64,000 nucleotides of DNA from Gambelia wislizenii (lineage: Eukaryota; Chordata; Lepidosauria; Squamata; Crotaphytidae): contig JAUMIR010000001.1 of NCBI GenBank assembly GCA_030847615.1, positions 366,040,687 to 366,104,686 on the forward strand. The letters run 5' to 3'. This document shows, in pieces, positions 22,600-32,245 of the stretch (its first letter is position 1; every line of letters begins with the position of its first letter). The notes beneath the pieces are model-generated. The model was given only the letters and a program-made list of their open reading frames with translations, was not told where the DNA came from and searched no databases. A program made the position numbers and the translations under genes.

Positions 22600-24080
22600 T
22601 AGCTTTAAGAGAAATGCAAGAGAAATGTAGAGAGCAGAACAAGGGTCTCTATGTAACATTTGTTGAACTCACCAAAGCCTTTGACACTGTGAGTAGAAAA
22701 GGTCTGTGGCAGATCCTGGAAAGACTAGGATGTCCCCCCAAATTCCTTAAAAGATTATCTTGCTACATGAGGGCCAGCACAGTCAAGTCAGATATGGCGA
22801 TGTTCTTTCAGAGCCCTTTCTAATAACTAATGGAGTGAAGCAAGGTTGTGTTCTTGCTCCAACTTTATTTACAATCTTTTTCAGCATGAAGCTCCAAAGG
22901 GCTACAGCAGAGCTTGAAGAAGAATACAGCATCTATATACATTACCGTATTGATGATAGCTTAACTTAAGCTGTCTGAGGGCTCGCACTAAGACTCTAAA
23001 CTATCTAGTCCGTGAGCTGCTCTTTGCTGATGATGATGCTCTTGTTGCCCACACAGAAGGAGCTCTGCAGCGCCTAACATCCTGCTTTGCAACAGCTGCA
23101 GAGCTGTTTGGGTTGGAAGTCAACCCCAAGAAAACAGAAGTTCTTTACCAGCCTGCACCACAGGATGAATACCACCACCCCCACATTGCTGTCAGCAAAT
23201 CTGTGCTTAAGTCCATTCAGCAATTCACCTACCTGGGAAGCATCATCTCCTCAGATGCCAAGATTGACAAAGAGATCGATCACAGATTAGCAAAAGCATA
23301 TAGCGCATTTGGAAGACTTTACAAAAGAGTCTGGAGTAATAAACATCTGAGGCGAAGCACAAAAATCAGTGTGTATAGAGCCATTGTACTGTCTATTCTC
23401 CTTTATGGGTCTGAAACATGGGTCACCTATTGCCAACACTTATGACTCCTCGAATGCTTTCATCAGCGCTGTATACGCCCAATCCTAAATATACACTGGA
23501 CTGACTATGTGACAAATGTTGCTGTCCTTGAGCAAGCAGGGATCACCAGTATTGAGGCCATGATATTGAGAACACAGCTGCGCTGGGCAGGGCACATTTC
23601 TAGGATGGAGGACCATCACCTCCCAAAAATAGTACTCTATGTTGAACTCGCCATGGGTCAGCGTAAGAGGGGTGCTCCCAAAAAGCAATACAAGGACTCC
23701 CTGAAACAACATCTCAGGCTCGGCCAAATTGGTCACCAACAATTATCTGCCCTGGCCTCACATCAGGAGGCATGGAGATGCACTATCCACAATGCTGCAG
23801 CCTTATTTGAGAACTCACGCCGAACAAGTCTTGAAGAGAAACGACAACGCACAAAGAATCACAACCTGGAAACATCACCCAAGGAGACCTTCTGCTGTGC
23901 TTTCTGCAACCGGACTTGTTTATCTCAGATTGGCCTTTTTAGTCATCAGCGCACTTGCAGAAAGCGCGGGATGAGTCCTTCCTGAATCTTCATTTGCGAA
24001 GAAAAGCCAGAAAAAGAGAGAGAGACCTTCAACGGCGAGAAAGCCAGAAAGAGAGAGAGACCTTCAACGGCCAGAGACCT
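22600..24080 (+). mobile_element. RTE-like LINE, 5'-truncated copy
   Basis: It is closely similar to the full-length element at 44,737-48,693, from LQEKCREQNKGLYVTF to the C-terminal zinc finger and the tail GAATCTTCATTTGCGAAG. Damage includes a shift near 22,750, a 4-base deletion near 22,955, and TGA replacing CGA at 23,443. After the stop at about 23,983 the 3' UTR runs into GA-rich sequence in which a unit (GAGAAAGCCAGAAAGAGAG...CCTTCAACGG) is repeated about twice (24,005-24,075). It then runs into an inverted junction at 24,084. Confidence 0.85.
22603..23985 (+). pseudogene. RTE-like reverse transcriptase remnant
   Basis: Broken frames together give the RT palm to C-terminus: KGLYVTFVELTKAFDTVSRK, GVKQGCVLAPTLFTIFF, ELLFADDDALVAH (FADD catalytic box), GLEVNPKKTEVLYQP, FTYLGSIISSDAKID, VYRAIVLSILLYGSETW, ILRTQLRWAGHISRM and a terminal C-x2-C-x12-H-x3-C finger. 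The endonuclease is absent. Two frameshifts and one nonsense codon make it inactive. Confidence 0.85.
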
Positions 24081-24083
24081 CAC

Positions 24084-24114
24084 GCCGAACAAGTCTCTTC
24101 AAGACTTGTTCGGC
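24084..24114. repeat. Perfect 13-bp hairpin at inverted LINE junction
   Basis: GCCGAACAAGTCT (24,084-24,096) and AGACTTGTTCGGC (24,102-24,114) flank a 5-base loop. The left arm is forward-strand LINE sequence and the right arm is the same LINE segment reversed, so the hairpin marks a head-to-head join. Confidence 0.9.
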
Positions 24115-24316
24115 ATGAGTTCTCAAATAAGGCTGCAGCATTTGGTGATATCACAAAAATGTGACACTTCCTCCCTTTCCCAAGGACATGCTCTATCATG
24201 CCGATCAATAAAACTGTATGATGCAGACGGGCATTCTGGCATACTTGTGCAGTTCATATTGAAATCTACTTTCTTTGTGGTGGTGATATAGCAAAGTAAT
24301 CATAGTTTGCAAACAA
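24097..24316 (+). repeat. Segmental duplication, copy A (about 220 bp)
   Basis: Nearly identical to 25,295-25,513 in the same orientation; I count about ten differences. It includes 42 bp of reverse-strand RTE-like LINE (CTTCAAGACTTGTTCGGC ... AGGCTGCAG) followed by unique sequence GGTGATATCACAAAAATG ... GATATAGCAAAGTAATCA. Confidence 0.85.
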
Positions 24317-24712
24317 TAATATGCATGATGTATCTACTGCTTTACTTCAAAAGCATACTACATCACATATCTTAATAACATTTACAACACTATACCTTAG
24401 GCTAGTATTATCCTCCTCTCCATGACATGAAGATGCTGAAGAGTTAAGTGCTTATCTAAGGCCACCTACTGCATTCATGGTTCATTGAACCAAGAATCTC
24501 AGTGTTCTCAAAACACTTTCTCTCTCTGCCCAGCACAGCTGTGCTATAGCAGCTTTCATACAAATGATTGCCCAGCCAGGTCAGATCAGTGGATCACTTC
24601 TTTTAAGTTTAGTACCTTGCTGTCAGCAAAGCCAACTAATGTGGTATAACTGCACTATATAGAGAGATACAGAGGTATCACAAATGGACGGTGGCTTCTG
24701 TGCCAAAAGTGT
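24317..24712. other. No gene or clear repeat recognised
   Basis: Unique-looking spacer between the duplicated block and a fold-back repeat. Confidence 0.5.
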
Positions 24713-24845
24713 GGTGAATCAGCTCTGCACTTCATTCCAGACTTTAAAGGACCTATCTAAGGTGATGAATCCTATCCCCCAAATAGGCTCAGCACCTTGG
24801 ATAGTCCTTTTGAAGTCTAGAATAAAACCCAGAATGGATTTTTTA
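24713..24845. mobile_element. Fold-back repeat, copy 3
   Basis: ATTCCAGACTTTAAAGGACC...GGTGATGAATCCTAT is mirrored by ATAGGCTCAGCACCTTGGAT...TTTGAAGTCTAGAAT around a spacer of about 7 bases. It is one of the clearer palindromes of this family. Confidence 0.7.
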
Positions 24846-25075
24846 CACCACTGACATGAAGTCTTCAGCAATCACCCTGAGAGGTATAGTATATTGTATA
24901 GGCATTGGACATTTGTTCAGGCATTCAGTACTTGTAAGTTATTGAATACATGATGAGGATTCCAAAATCTCTCCTCCTAAGCTCAGTGGCCTAAACAGGA
25001 GTGAGCAATGCAAGACTCCCAGCTGTTTTTGCACCTCCTGCTCCCTCCTCCCCTGCTCGCTGCTACCACAACTGA

Positions 25076-25077
<2 letters not shown>

Positions 25078-25121
<44 letters not shown>
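25078..25121. repeat. (TC)n microsatellite, 3' tail of reverse LINE
   Basis: About 22 TC units directly next to the 3' end (complement CTTCGCAAATGAAGATTCAG) of the reverse-strand RTE-like fragment. The forward copy at 24,005 also ends in GA-rich repeats, so a GA-type tail looks like a family property. Confidence 0.9.
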
Positions 25122-25123
<2 letters not shown>

Positions 25124-25342
25124 CTTTTCTTCGCAAATGAAGATTCAGGAAGGACTCATCCCATGCTTTCTGCAAGTGTGCTGGTGACTGAAAAGGCCAA
25201 TCTGAGATAAACAAGTCCGGTTGCAGAAAGCACAGCAGAAAGTCTCCTTGGGTGATGTTTCCGGGTTGTGATTCTTTCTACGTTGTCGTTTCTCTTCAAG
25301 ACTTGTTCGGCGTGAGTTCTCAAATAAGGCTGCAGTATTTGG
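25078..25342 (-). mobile_element. RTE-like LINE, very short 3' copy, reverse strand
   Basis: The minus strand encodes NTAALFENSRRTSLEEKRQR, KNHNPETSPKETFCCAF and CNRTCLSQIGLFSHQHTC, ending in MSPS and the GA-rich tail. Only about 220 bp of coding 3' end remain. Its truncated 5' edge at 25,342 adjoins the unique sequence shared with 24,139-24,316. Confidence 0.85.
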
Positions 25343-25513
25343 TGATATCACAAAAATGAGACACTTCCTCCTTTTCCCAAGGACGTGCTCTGCCATGCCA
25401 ATCAATAAAACTGTATGATGCAGACGGGCATTCTGGCATACTTGTGCAGTTCATATTGAAATCTACTTTATTTGTGGTGGTGATATAGCAAAGTAATCAT
25501 AGTTTGCAGACAG
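25295..25513 (+). repeat. Segmental duplication, copy B
   Basis: Partner of 24,097-24,316. Homology stops where the SINE at 25,511 begins. Confidence 0.85.
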
Positions 25514-25701
25514 TGTAATAAAGTGGTTTGAGTGCTGGACTACAACTCTGGAGATCAGACTTCAAATCCCCACTTGTCCTTGAAAACTGACCAGGTGACT
25601 TTGGGCAAGTTACACACTCTCAGCCTCAGAAAACCCTATGATAGGTTCGTCTTAGGGTCACCATATGTCAGAAACTACTTGAAGGCACACAACAACAACA
25701 C
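25511..25701 (+). mobile_element. tRNA-derived SINE with BovB-like tail
   Basis: AGTGTAATAAAGTGGTTTGA (decayed head), ACTACAACTCTGGAGATCAG, GTGACTTTGGGCAAGTTACA, and the tail GGTCACCATATGTCAGAAAC...GGCACACAACAACAACA. There is a short internal deletion compared with 15,384-15,628. Confidence 0.85.
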
Positions 25702-27911
25702 TGTAATTGGATTGCTCTGTAAATATTACACAGTCCAGCAGAACACAGTCTTTCCATAAGCAATGATCAACCACTGTGTACATATTGCGGCACTATAACA
25801 TCATGCAACATTCCGTTCCTGTCTCCTGAATTTAATTCTGGACAGAGTAGGAAATGGGACACTAAGTTTGTTCATAATCTTTCTGAAGTATGTTTGAAAC
25901 CACCCTAGAGTGAGGAGCCTTACAAACAGAACATTTCTGGACAAGGCTTTTTTCCTACCTCATTTATTGAAGTAACCCTCATTTCTTTTTGCACCATTTC
26001 TTCCATCTGTTTCCTTATCATACAGGCATATGCACAAATATTCATTATGAAGAAAAAGGTAGAATAGCTGCACAGTCCCATCTGATTGTTACTGGGGATC
26101 ATCTTCCATCTGGAACTGCACATGGAAGACAAATCCTCTCTTGCCATCACACTGTATTATTTCCATTCAGCCCATGCTTTCTTTCTTGCAGTCATACCAA
26201 CAAAACGTGGAACCAGATCTCTTCAGAAAGTCTGAACTCTGCTAGCGCACAAACTGAAGCGAATCATCAGAAGTGTCTTTCATTGTGTGATGGTGGAACA
26301 CAAAAGACGCTTTGTTTGAAAAGCTCAAAAAGAAAGCTGAAAGCTTGCAGGCCTTGTCTACCAGAGAAACACTGATACTGTGGCTGCAAAAGCCTTGATC
26401 TGAAGCCATGGAAGGCACCTAGTGATTCCAGAAAAAATTCATAGAATTTATCTGTCAAATTCCAGCAAGACTCTCCTATATCTTTATTCACTCATCTTTC
26501 CAATTATCTTAACCTCAGTTTCCCAAAATTCATTATTTTCCACATTCTTTTTATAGAACTCATATAGAGAGGTCTAGAAACCAGCATGTTTCTTCATACC
26601 CTGCCAGATGTTGGTAACCCTGTTAGAAGTATGACCTTTGGATTAATGTAGTAGTTTAAATGGCCCTTCTCTTGTGTTAAAAAAAAAGTGAGGGAGGATT
26701 AACAGTATGGGACTATGGCCCTCAGAGTGTTTAGTTTAGTCCTTACTTGATCTCCCAGTCAGTAGCACTAGAAACATCAAAATATTATTGTCTGCCTATT
26801 CTATTTTTAATATGTAAGACAGCACAGTTTTTATAATAAGATATGATTGTATTAAACAGGCAAACTAACATTAAATGACTGATATTTTCCACCAAAGGAA
26901 CCAATTATTAAAGCACAGCTTGAGGCACTTAAAAAAAGTCTTTAATTGCTCATCTAAGATTATTTTTAATGTCTCCACTTATATCCACATCCAGCTGGAA
27001 TTTACCATGAAATTTCATATAGCACCAGAACATATCCTGAATGACTAAGACAGTCTAATTAAAAAGACCAGCAAAAACTTTAATAATACACAGTACTTGT
27101 TTGGATTTTCTGGAATACATGTTTAAAAGGACATGCCTACTTTAACATGCAGAAGAAATTTATTTTCTATTGAATCACTTTTATTTTTAACCATGCATCA
27201 GCAATAGACATATACTAAAACTCCTGCAACAGGCTGAGTTACAGATGCCCCTTCAATAAGTCATTCTGCTGAATTTCATTCTATACACTTTGGAAAAGCA
27301 AGCTCACTAACAAAGCAATTGAAACAAGTAAGCAATGCATCCATCTTCCTTCATTGGACAAATCCCAAATACAGGCTCAATTTGTTTAGTCAAAAATGTC
27401 CTTATTGTACAGGATTTATAGTACAAACAAATCTGCTGAGATGTAAATATAATTTTTTTCAATGGGGCTTACTCCTAGGAAAAGCTCAAGACATTGACAA
27501 CCTAGACAGTAGAATAATTACCTTAAATGTAATCATCATCACTATAGTAGATTTTAAACTGATTGGTATCTGCATATCTCTGAAAAGTTTCCTGAAAGTC
27601 TCTCTTACTCCTTTGTTGGAATACTTCATATAAGGAAAACAAAAGCAACCCCAGCATAAGATGCAACAAAGAGTTTTTTAAAACTCTTTTAAAAAACACA
27701 TTATACATTGTGAGGTGCGGGGAGGTCACTTGTTTCCTCCCCCTTTGCTCAACACAATCCAACTACTCAGGCATGACATCATTCTTCAGAGCTTGAGATT
27801 CCTAATGCATGCTACAGAACTAGCTAGGAAGAAACACTACTGAAGAGAAAAAGAGGGGATAAAATCAAACGGAGGGAAAGAAGAAAACAAGAAAAGGAAA
27901 GGTTTCATTAC
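25702..27911. other. Long stretch without recognised gene; possible regulatory DNA
   Basis: Open frames of up to 128 codons (such as 25,989-26,375) show no domain. The segment 26,860-27,180 is AT-rich with motifs such as CCAATTATTAAAG and CTTTAATTGCTC and contains no recognised repeat, a texture compatible with a conserved non-coding element. Confidence 0.4.
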
Positions 27912-27995
27912 CTGACACATGAAGGGTTTTCCTTTCCACTCCATTCTTGGTTTTGTATTTCCCAGACAAAAAACTTGGTCCTATGAACTGAGGCA
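27912..27995 (-). other. Candidate exon (84 bp), weak
   Basis: On the minus strand a T-rich tract (GGTTTGTTTTTTTTTGCCAG) precedes an open stretch reading PQFIGPSFLSGKYKTK then NGVERKTLHVS, followed by CAG|GTAATG, a usable splice donor. Its length is a multiple of three with phase 1 at both ends. I do not recognise the peptide and no neighbouring exon is evident, so it may be chance. Confidence 0.25.
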
Positions 27996-28918
27996 CTGGC
28001 AAAAAAAAACAAACCACCCTTAGCACTGCTCTTAGAAGGAGTCTAGTATCTACAGTGTGTCCCACAACTCCTTCGGATGACCTTTCACAGCACAGATTGC
28101 AGTGCAAATGATCGCCCAGAGAGTACACAGACTGGCTAGGTCAGTTGTCATGGAGATCACTTTCACTCACCCTTTCTCTCTCACACATGAACAGCTTCTC
28201 TCTCCCCCTCTCTCTCCCCATATCCTTCCCTACACACACACACACACACAGAGGCACAATTCTGGAAAGCATCCATGAAGCCACATGCCTTTTCATCTCC
28301 CCCGCCCCACTTTTTTTTCCTTCCCTTCTTCAAACATTCTGTCCCTTCTCCTCCATGGCTCCTGGCAAGGCAGTCCAAGAAAAGGCACTCTTAACTCAGG
28401 CTGCAAACTGATTATTGCAGAAAGATAACGCCTTTTCAATAGATGACGTCATGGCTAAGGTACTTTCCACTGAAGGTACAGGTTAAGTTGCAAAATCACA
28501 TTATGCAATTTTAAAAAAAAAAGTTTTCTCCTGCTGCCTAATATATATGGGTAGGGAACTATCTGACAGTAAGGATCTGATATCTGTGGTCCTGACATCC
28601 AGCTGAAATATGACAGCAAGGATTAGAGAGTACTGGTGGAGTATGCTTCAGGCATGACTTACCCCTATCGTTTAACACAGTGCCTTTGAGAAATGTTTAA
28701 CTTCTGCAGCTCTTCCTTCCCACCAAGGAGGGCATCCTGTATTCTTTCATTCTTCTGTAGTTAAGGGGGTGGGGGGGAATGAGTCAGGGATGAGGCAAGG
28801 TAGCAAATAGTATGCAGCCATTGTTCCCAAAAGTTTTCTTGCTTGGAGGGCACATTGTTCATTGCAGGAGAAATGTTATCCTCTTAACTGTCTGTTGTTC
28901 GCCTTGGCTGGCTACACC
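27996..28918. other. Unassigned, with CA repeat and CRE-like palindrome
   Basis: Contains pyrimidine-rich sequence (28,160-28,230), an (AC)n microsatellite at about 28,232-28,251, a T/C-rich tract near 28,310, and the palindrome TGACGTCA (consensus cAMP response element) at 28,444-28,451. No TATA box, CpG island or transcript evidence can be judged from sequence alone. Confidence 0.4.
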
Positions 28919-29173
28919 TGGGGTGTTTCCACACGGCATGATCACAGTAGTTTGATTTCATTTTAACTGCTATGGCTGTGCCCTACTGAATCTTGGGGTT
29001 TGTAGTTTGATGATGTTCTCTGTATTCTTTAGTGCACTCTCCTAAACTCCAACATCACAGCTTTTAAAATTCTAAGTACCACAGGAAACTACAAATCCCA
29101 GGATTCCACAAGATGGTGGCATGGCAATTAAAGTTGTATCAGATGGCTATAATTGTACAGGGTGGACACGCCC
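28919..29173. mobile_element. MITE, GGGTGTTTCCACAC subfamily
   Basis: Inverted ends GGGTGTTTCCACACGGCATG and GGGTGGACACGCCC. The core has ATTTTAACTGCTATGGCTGT, GAATCTTGGGGTTTGTAGTT and its mirror AACTACAAATCCCAGGATTC. It shares its core with the MITE at 4,740. Confidence 0.65.
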
Positions 29174-29929
29174 GTTGTTATGTTTGTAGCTTGTGAAATT
29201 AATTTAGTGAAGTGACTGTGAGGCCTAAGCATGCATACTGACAGAAGGTTGTCAACTTTTGTCATTGAAAAATTTCATTAGACATGACAAGCCTATGCTT
29301 ATCTGGACGGCTACAGAGGGCAACAGGCAAAAACTGCTGCTTAACTTCCATGCCATTTAAATGTTAATGAAAAAAGTGGAGCTTTTCCTCTTGCTTCTTT
29401 TTTTCATTTACACATTTGAAAAGAAAATGTGTACATGTTTAATTGGTGTAATGGCCACTCATCTGTACTGAGCCTTTACAGGCGTTTCTTAGGATCATAT
29501 CTACACTAGGTTTTGCAACTGCCCCTTGGAATGATGAGATTTCTCTGCAACTATGTTTATTATGTCTATTTTTCGTTTTAATTAGGTTTACTGGATCTAC
29601 ACAATGGTATTCCAAGAATTCTTTCAGCTATATTTGTTATATTCTGTGGAGCTAATCTGCTGAAAAAGGCAATGCTTTCTGGAAATAGAATAGAAAGCAT
29701 ATAACAAATCTTGGCATCAAATCTTATTTTGATAGACTACTAAAAGGGAGAACCAAATAAAAATGTGATATAGAAAAAGCTTCAAAACCTAAAGCATCAG
29801 ACTGGGCAGTTAAAAAAGCTTTCCTCTCCTTCTTCTTCATCTTAAAGCATTTATTATCATGAGTGATGGCATATAATTCATTTCATACTGCAAACATCAC
29901 TTCATAACACAGACATGTGTATGTGCGTT
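29174..29929. other. AT-rich unique sequence
   Basis: No repeat or gene recognised. Parts (29,215-29,420) have mixed, non-repetitive AT-rich composition and could be regulatory; nothing proves it. Confidence 0.35.
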
Positions 29930-30147
29930 TGTATGTGTGTGCCTTCAAGCTGCCTGTCAACTTATGGGGACCCCATAAATTCCGTAGGATTTTCTACTCA
30001 GAGGTGGTTTTACCAGTTCCTTCCTCTGAAATAGGCTACAGCACCTGGTATTCATTGGTGGTCTCCCATCCAAGTAATAACCAGGGCTGACCCTGCTTAG
30101 CTTCTAAGATCAGACGGGATCTGGTGCCTTCAGGGTATAGCACTGAT
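29930..30147 (-). mobile_element. 5S-rRNA-derived SINE with BovB-like tail
   Basis: On the minus strand, about 30,141 to 30,034 follows 5S rRNA: ATACCCTGAAGGCACCAGAT, CCCGTCTGATCTTAGAAGCT, AAGCAGGGTCAGCCCTGGTT, ACTTGGATGGGAGACC and ACCAGGTGCTGTAG are near matches to the conserved gene, including the internal promoter region. After it come TTTCAGAGGAAGGAACTGGT and AAAACCACCTCTGAGTAGAA, then a BovB-type tail CCATAAGTTGACAGGCAGCT TGAAGGCAC. It is a retroposed SINE, not a functional 5S gene. Confidence 0.85.
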
Positions 30148-30981
30148 AAAAATATGTAACTAGATGCCTCTATGTTAAAAAAGTTAATAATATGAAAAGG
30201 ATGTTAAAATGTGTCAGTTTCAAGATAAGGAAAATTAAGTACGGAAATAACAATTTCTAATTATAAATACAGTCATATAAAAAAGATCACTATACCCCAA
30301 ACACTGATCATATAACTACATTTATTAACTATTATACCAGTCATGTATGAGAACTATCCTAATGTTTTTAAAAACGGTCTTCTTGATGCCTTCTAGATCA
30401 AAAAATAAATTTAATTTCAGTATAAATATATGCTGTTTCCTGTTTCAAAGCATGTTTCAAAAGTGGTGCCTACCTAAATGCCTGGCTGCTACACATCATG
30501 ATAAAAGACTTATATGGAATACTCGGGGGGGGGGGAAATAATCTTCATTCATATACTTTTCTGTCTAAAGATGTATAGATATAGAGATACATCAATATTT
30601 GTATAAAGATAAACAGTATTGCTATGGAAACAGGAAGGGTTTTTTCATGTAATTGAACTCAATGGGAACTTTGACAGGAATTTAAATGAGAGTAGAAGCA
30701 AGCCCAAAGCTTTTAAATTTCCAAGATAGGGCCTTGGAGACTTCCTTCTTTGGAAAGTTAATTGAAGACAGTCGCTGAAGGTTTTAAAAGCTCCATATAA
30801 AGCCTCAGAAAATCTGCTAGTTTCCCGTTTGTACGCTAGATTTCTGTTTGTACAATACTCCCTCTAGTGGAGATGACTGTGTGGTACAGCAACCCGATCC
30901 TAAAAGACCTCTCTGGACTCAGGATCTCTATGTGGCATTTTTAAAGATGTGCAGTGTATTACAACTGCCGCAGAATTTCCT
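30148..30981. other. No gene or clear repeat recognised
   Basis: AT-rich; a G9 run at about 30,525-30,534. No coding support. Confidence 0.5.
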
Positions 30982-31000
30982 TACATGCCGGCCCTCCATA

Positions 31001-31238
31001 CAAGGCCGGTTTAAGGAATTTGGGGGGGCCCTGCAACGCTTTATTTTAGGGGCTCCATATGTTTATCTCAGGTCAATGTAACCTAACTTAACCTTACCTA
31101 TTCACAGTACAGGAATGTGAACTGTGTAATAATTCAGATTATTACTAATAATGTTTTTGCAGGAGAAGGGTTAGACAGCCCCCCCATGACGGGGTCCCCT
31201 GTGGCTGCAGGTGCTGCAGAGCCCTTAAACCAGCCCTG
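31001..31238. mobile_element. hAT-like MITE with 8-bp target duplication
   Basis: The ends CAAGGCCGGTTTAAGG and CCTTAAACCAGCCCTG are inverted repeats of about 16 bp. Exact 8-bp duplications CCTCCATA flank it (30,993-31,000 and 31,239-31,246), as expected for hAT. It interrupts the left terminus of the outer Tigger-like MITE, which resumes in register after the second CCTCCATA. No transposase. Confidence 0.85.
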
Positions 31239-31374
31239 CCTCCATATGCACAGGTTCTGCATCCATAGATTCAACCAACCTCGGCTTGAAAATATATTTT
31301 TTTTAATTCCAAAAAGCAGACCTTGCTGTTTGCCATTTTATATAAGGGACACCATTTTACTACACCACTGTATA

Positions 31375-31628
31375 CAGTAGGACCTCCCATATCCAATGAT
31401 TCATTATCCACTGATTCAATTATCCACGGGACACAAAACAGCACACCTACCATAGAGTCTTCCTAGAAAATGTGTCCTCTCTAGCCATTTTCTAGGTTCT
31501 TCAAGGCAACTCTATGGTATTTTAAACCCGAAGTCCCATTATTTTCAGTGGTGTTCGCTATTATCCATGGTTTTCAGTATCCACGGGTCCCCCCAGAACC
31601 AATCCCAGTGAATATCGGGGTCCTACTG
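31375..31628. mobile_element. Inner Tigger-like MITE
   Basis: The ends CAGTAGGACCTCCCATATCC and ATATCGGGGTCCTACTG are flanked by TA (31,373-31,374 and 31,629-31,630). It lies inside the outer Tigger-like MITE. Internal sequence CCATTTTCTAGGTTCTTC resembles the element at 36,970-37,296. Confidence 0.8.
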
Positions 31629-31709
31629 TATCATGGGACTTGAGCATCCACAGATTTTGGTATCCATGGGGGTTCTGGGACCAAACCCCAGCAGATAGGG
31701 CCCACTGTA

Positions 31710-32059
31710 TCAATAGCTTAGACTTTATCTTTCTTGAAATCTTACACAGAATTATCAACGGTACTAAAACATTATTTTCCCACATACTAATTAGAAACCC
31801 ATTTGGGTTTGGAAATACAGTACTGTACTAATAGCTTCAGAATAACTGTAAGAACTTGGATCAAACATTTCCTCCCAAACTAAAGAAAAAAATGATTAAT
31901 TCCTGGAATCTGTTGTTCAACATGAACCTTTAAGATTAGATCAGCATCTGGAAGTCCAACTTGAAGGTTAGCCCTTAAATCTTTTAAGTAAAGCAATAAA
32001 CACAAGGAATATAAAACATTGTTTGGCTTGGGAGGGCACGATTCCACCCCTCCACCCCA
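31710..32059. other. No gene or clear repeat recognised
   Basis: AT-rich; nothing supported. Confidence 0.5.
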
Positions 32060-32245
32060 ATTGAGTAAATGAAGTATAGTACTTTTGCACTATGAACTCA
32101 GTTTACAGCAACTGAAGTAAGCTGAGAACAAGGGGGGAATTGAAGGAGAGAGAAATTGGGACATTTTAAAAGCAGCTGCAAAAGTGGGACAACACAGAAC
32201 TAATTATTACTGTTTCTGCCAAATCAGGATACCTGGAAAGTATGC
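32060..32245 (+). repeat. Unclassified interspersed repeat A, copy 1
   Basis: ACTTTTGCACTATGAACTCA, CAGCAACTGAAGTAAGCTGA and AAGTGGGACAACACAGAACT recur at 60,305-60,665 (same strand) and 35,925-36,250 (opposite strand). The class is unknown; I see no terminal repeats. Confidence 0.6.

Larger units (their letters stand above)
30984..31707. mobile_element. Outer Tigger-like MITE, split by two younger insertions
   Basis: The left end CATGCCGGCCCTCCATA continues, after an inserted hAT-like element, as TGCACAGGTTCTGCATCCAT. The right end is CAGATAGGGCCCACTG. TA flanks both ends (30,982-30,983 and 31,708-31,709). Internal blocks GATTCAACCAACCTCGGCTT, GCCATTTTATATAAGGGACA and TTTTGGTATCCATGGGGGTT match the copies at 59,628 and 61,183. 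With the insertions removed it is about 220 bp. Confidence 0.8.

Noticed and set aside
25989..26375. 128-codon open frame as a host exon
   Set aside because: No recognised domain, low-complexity composition and no convincing splice sites at its ends.
30034..30141. Possible functional 5S rRNA gene
   Set aside because: It is diverged from 5S rRNA, truncated, and fused to a SINE body and tail.
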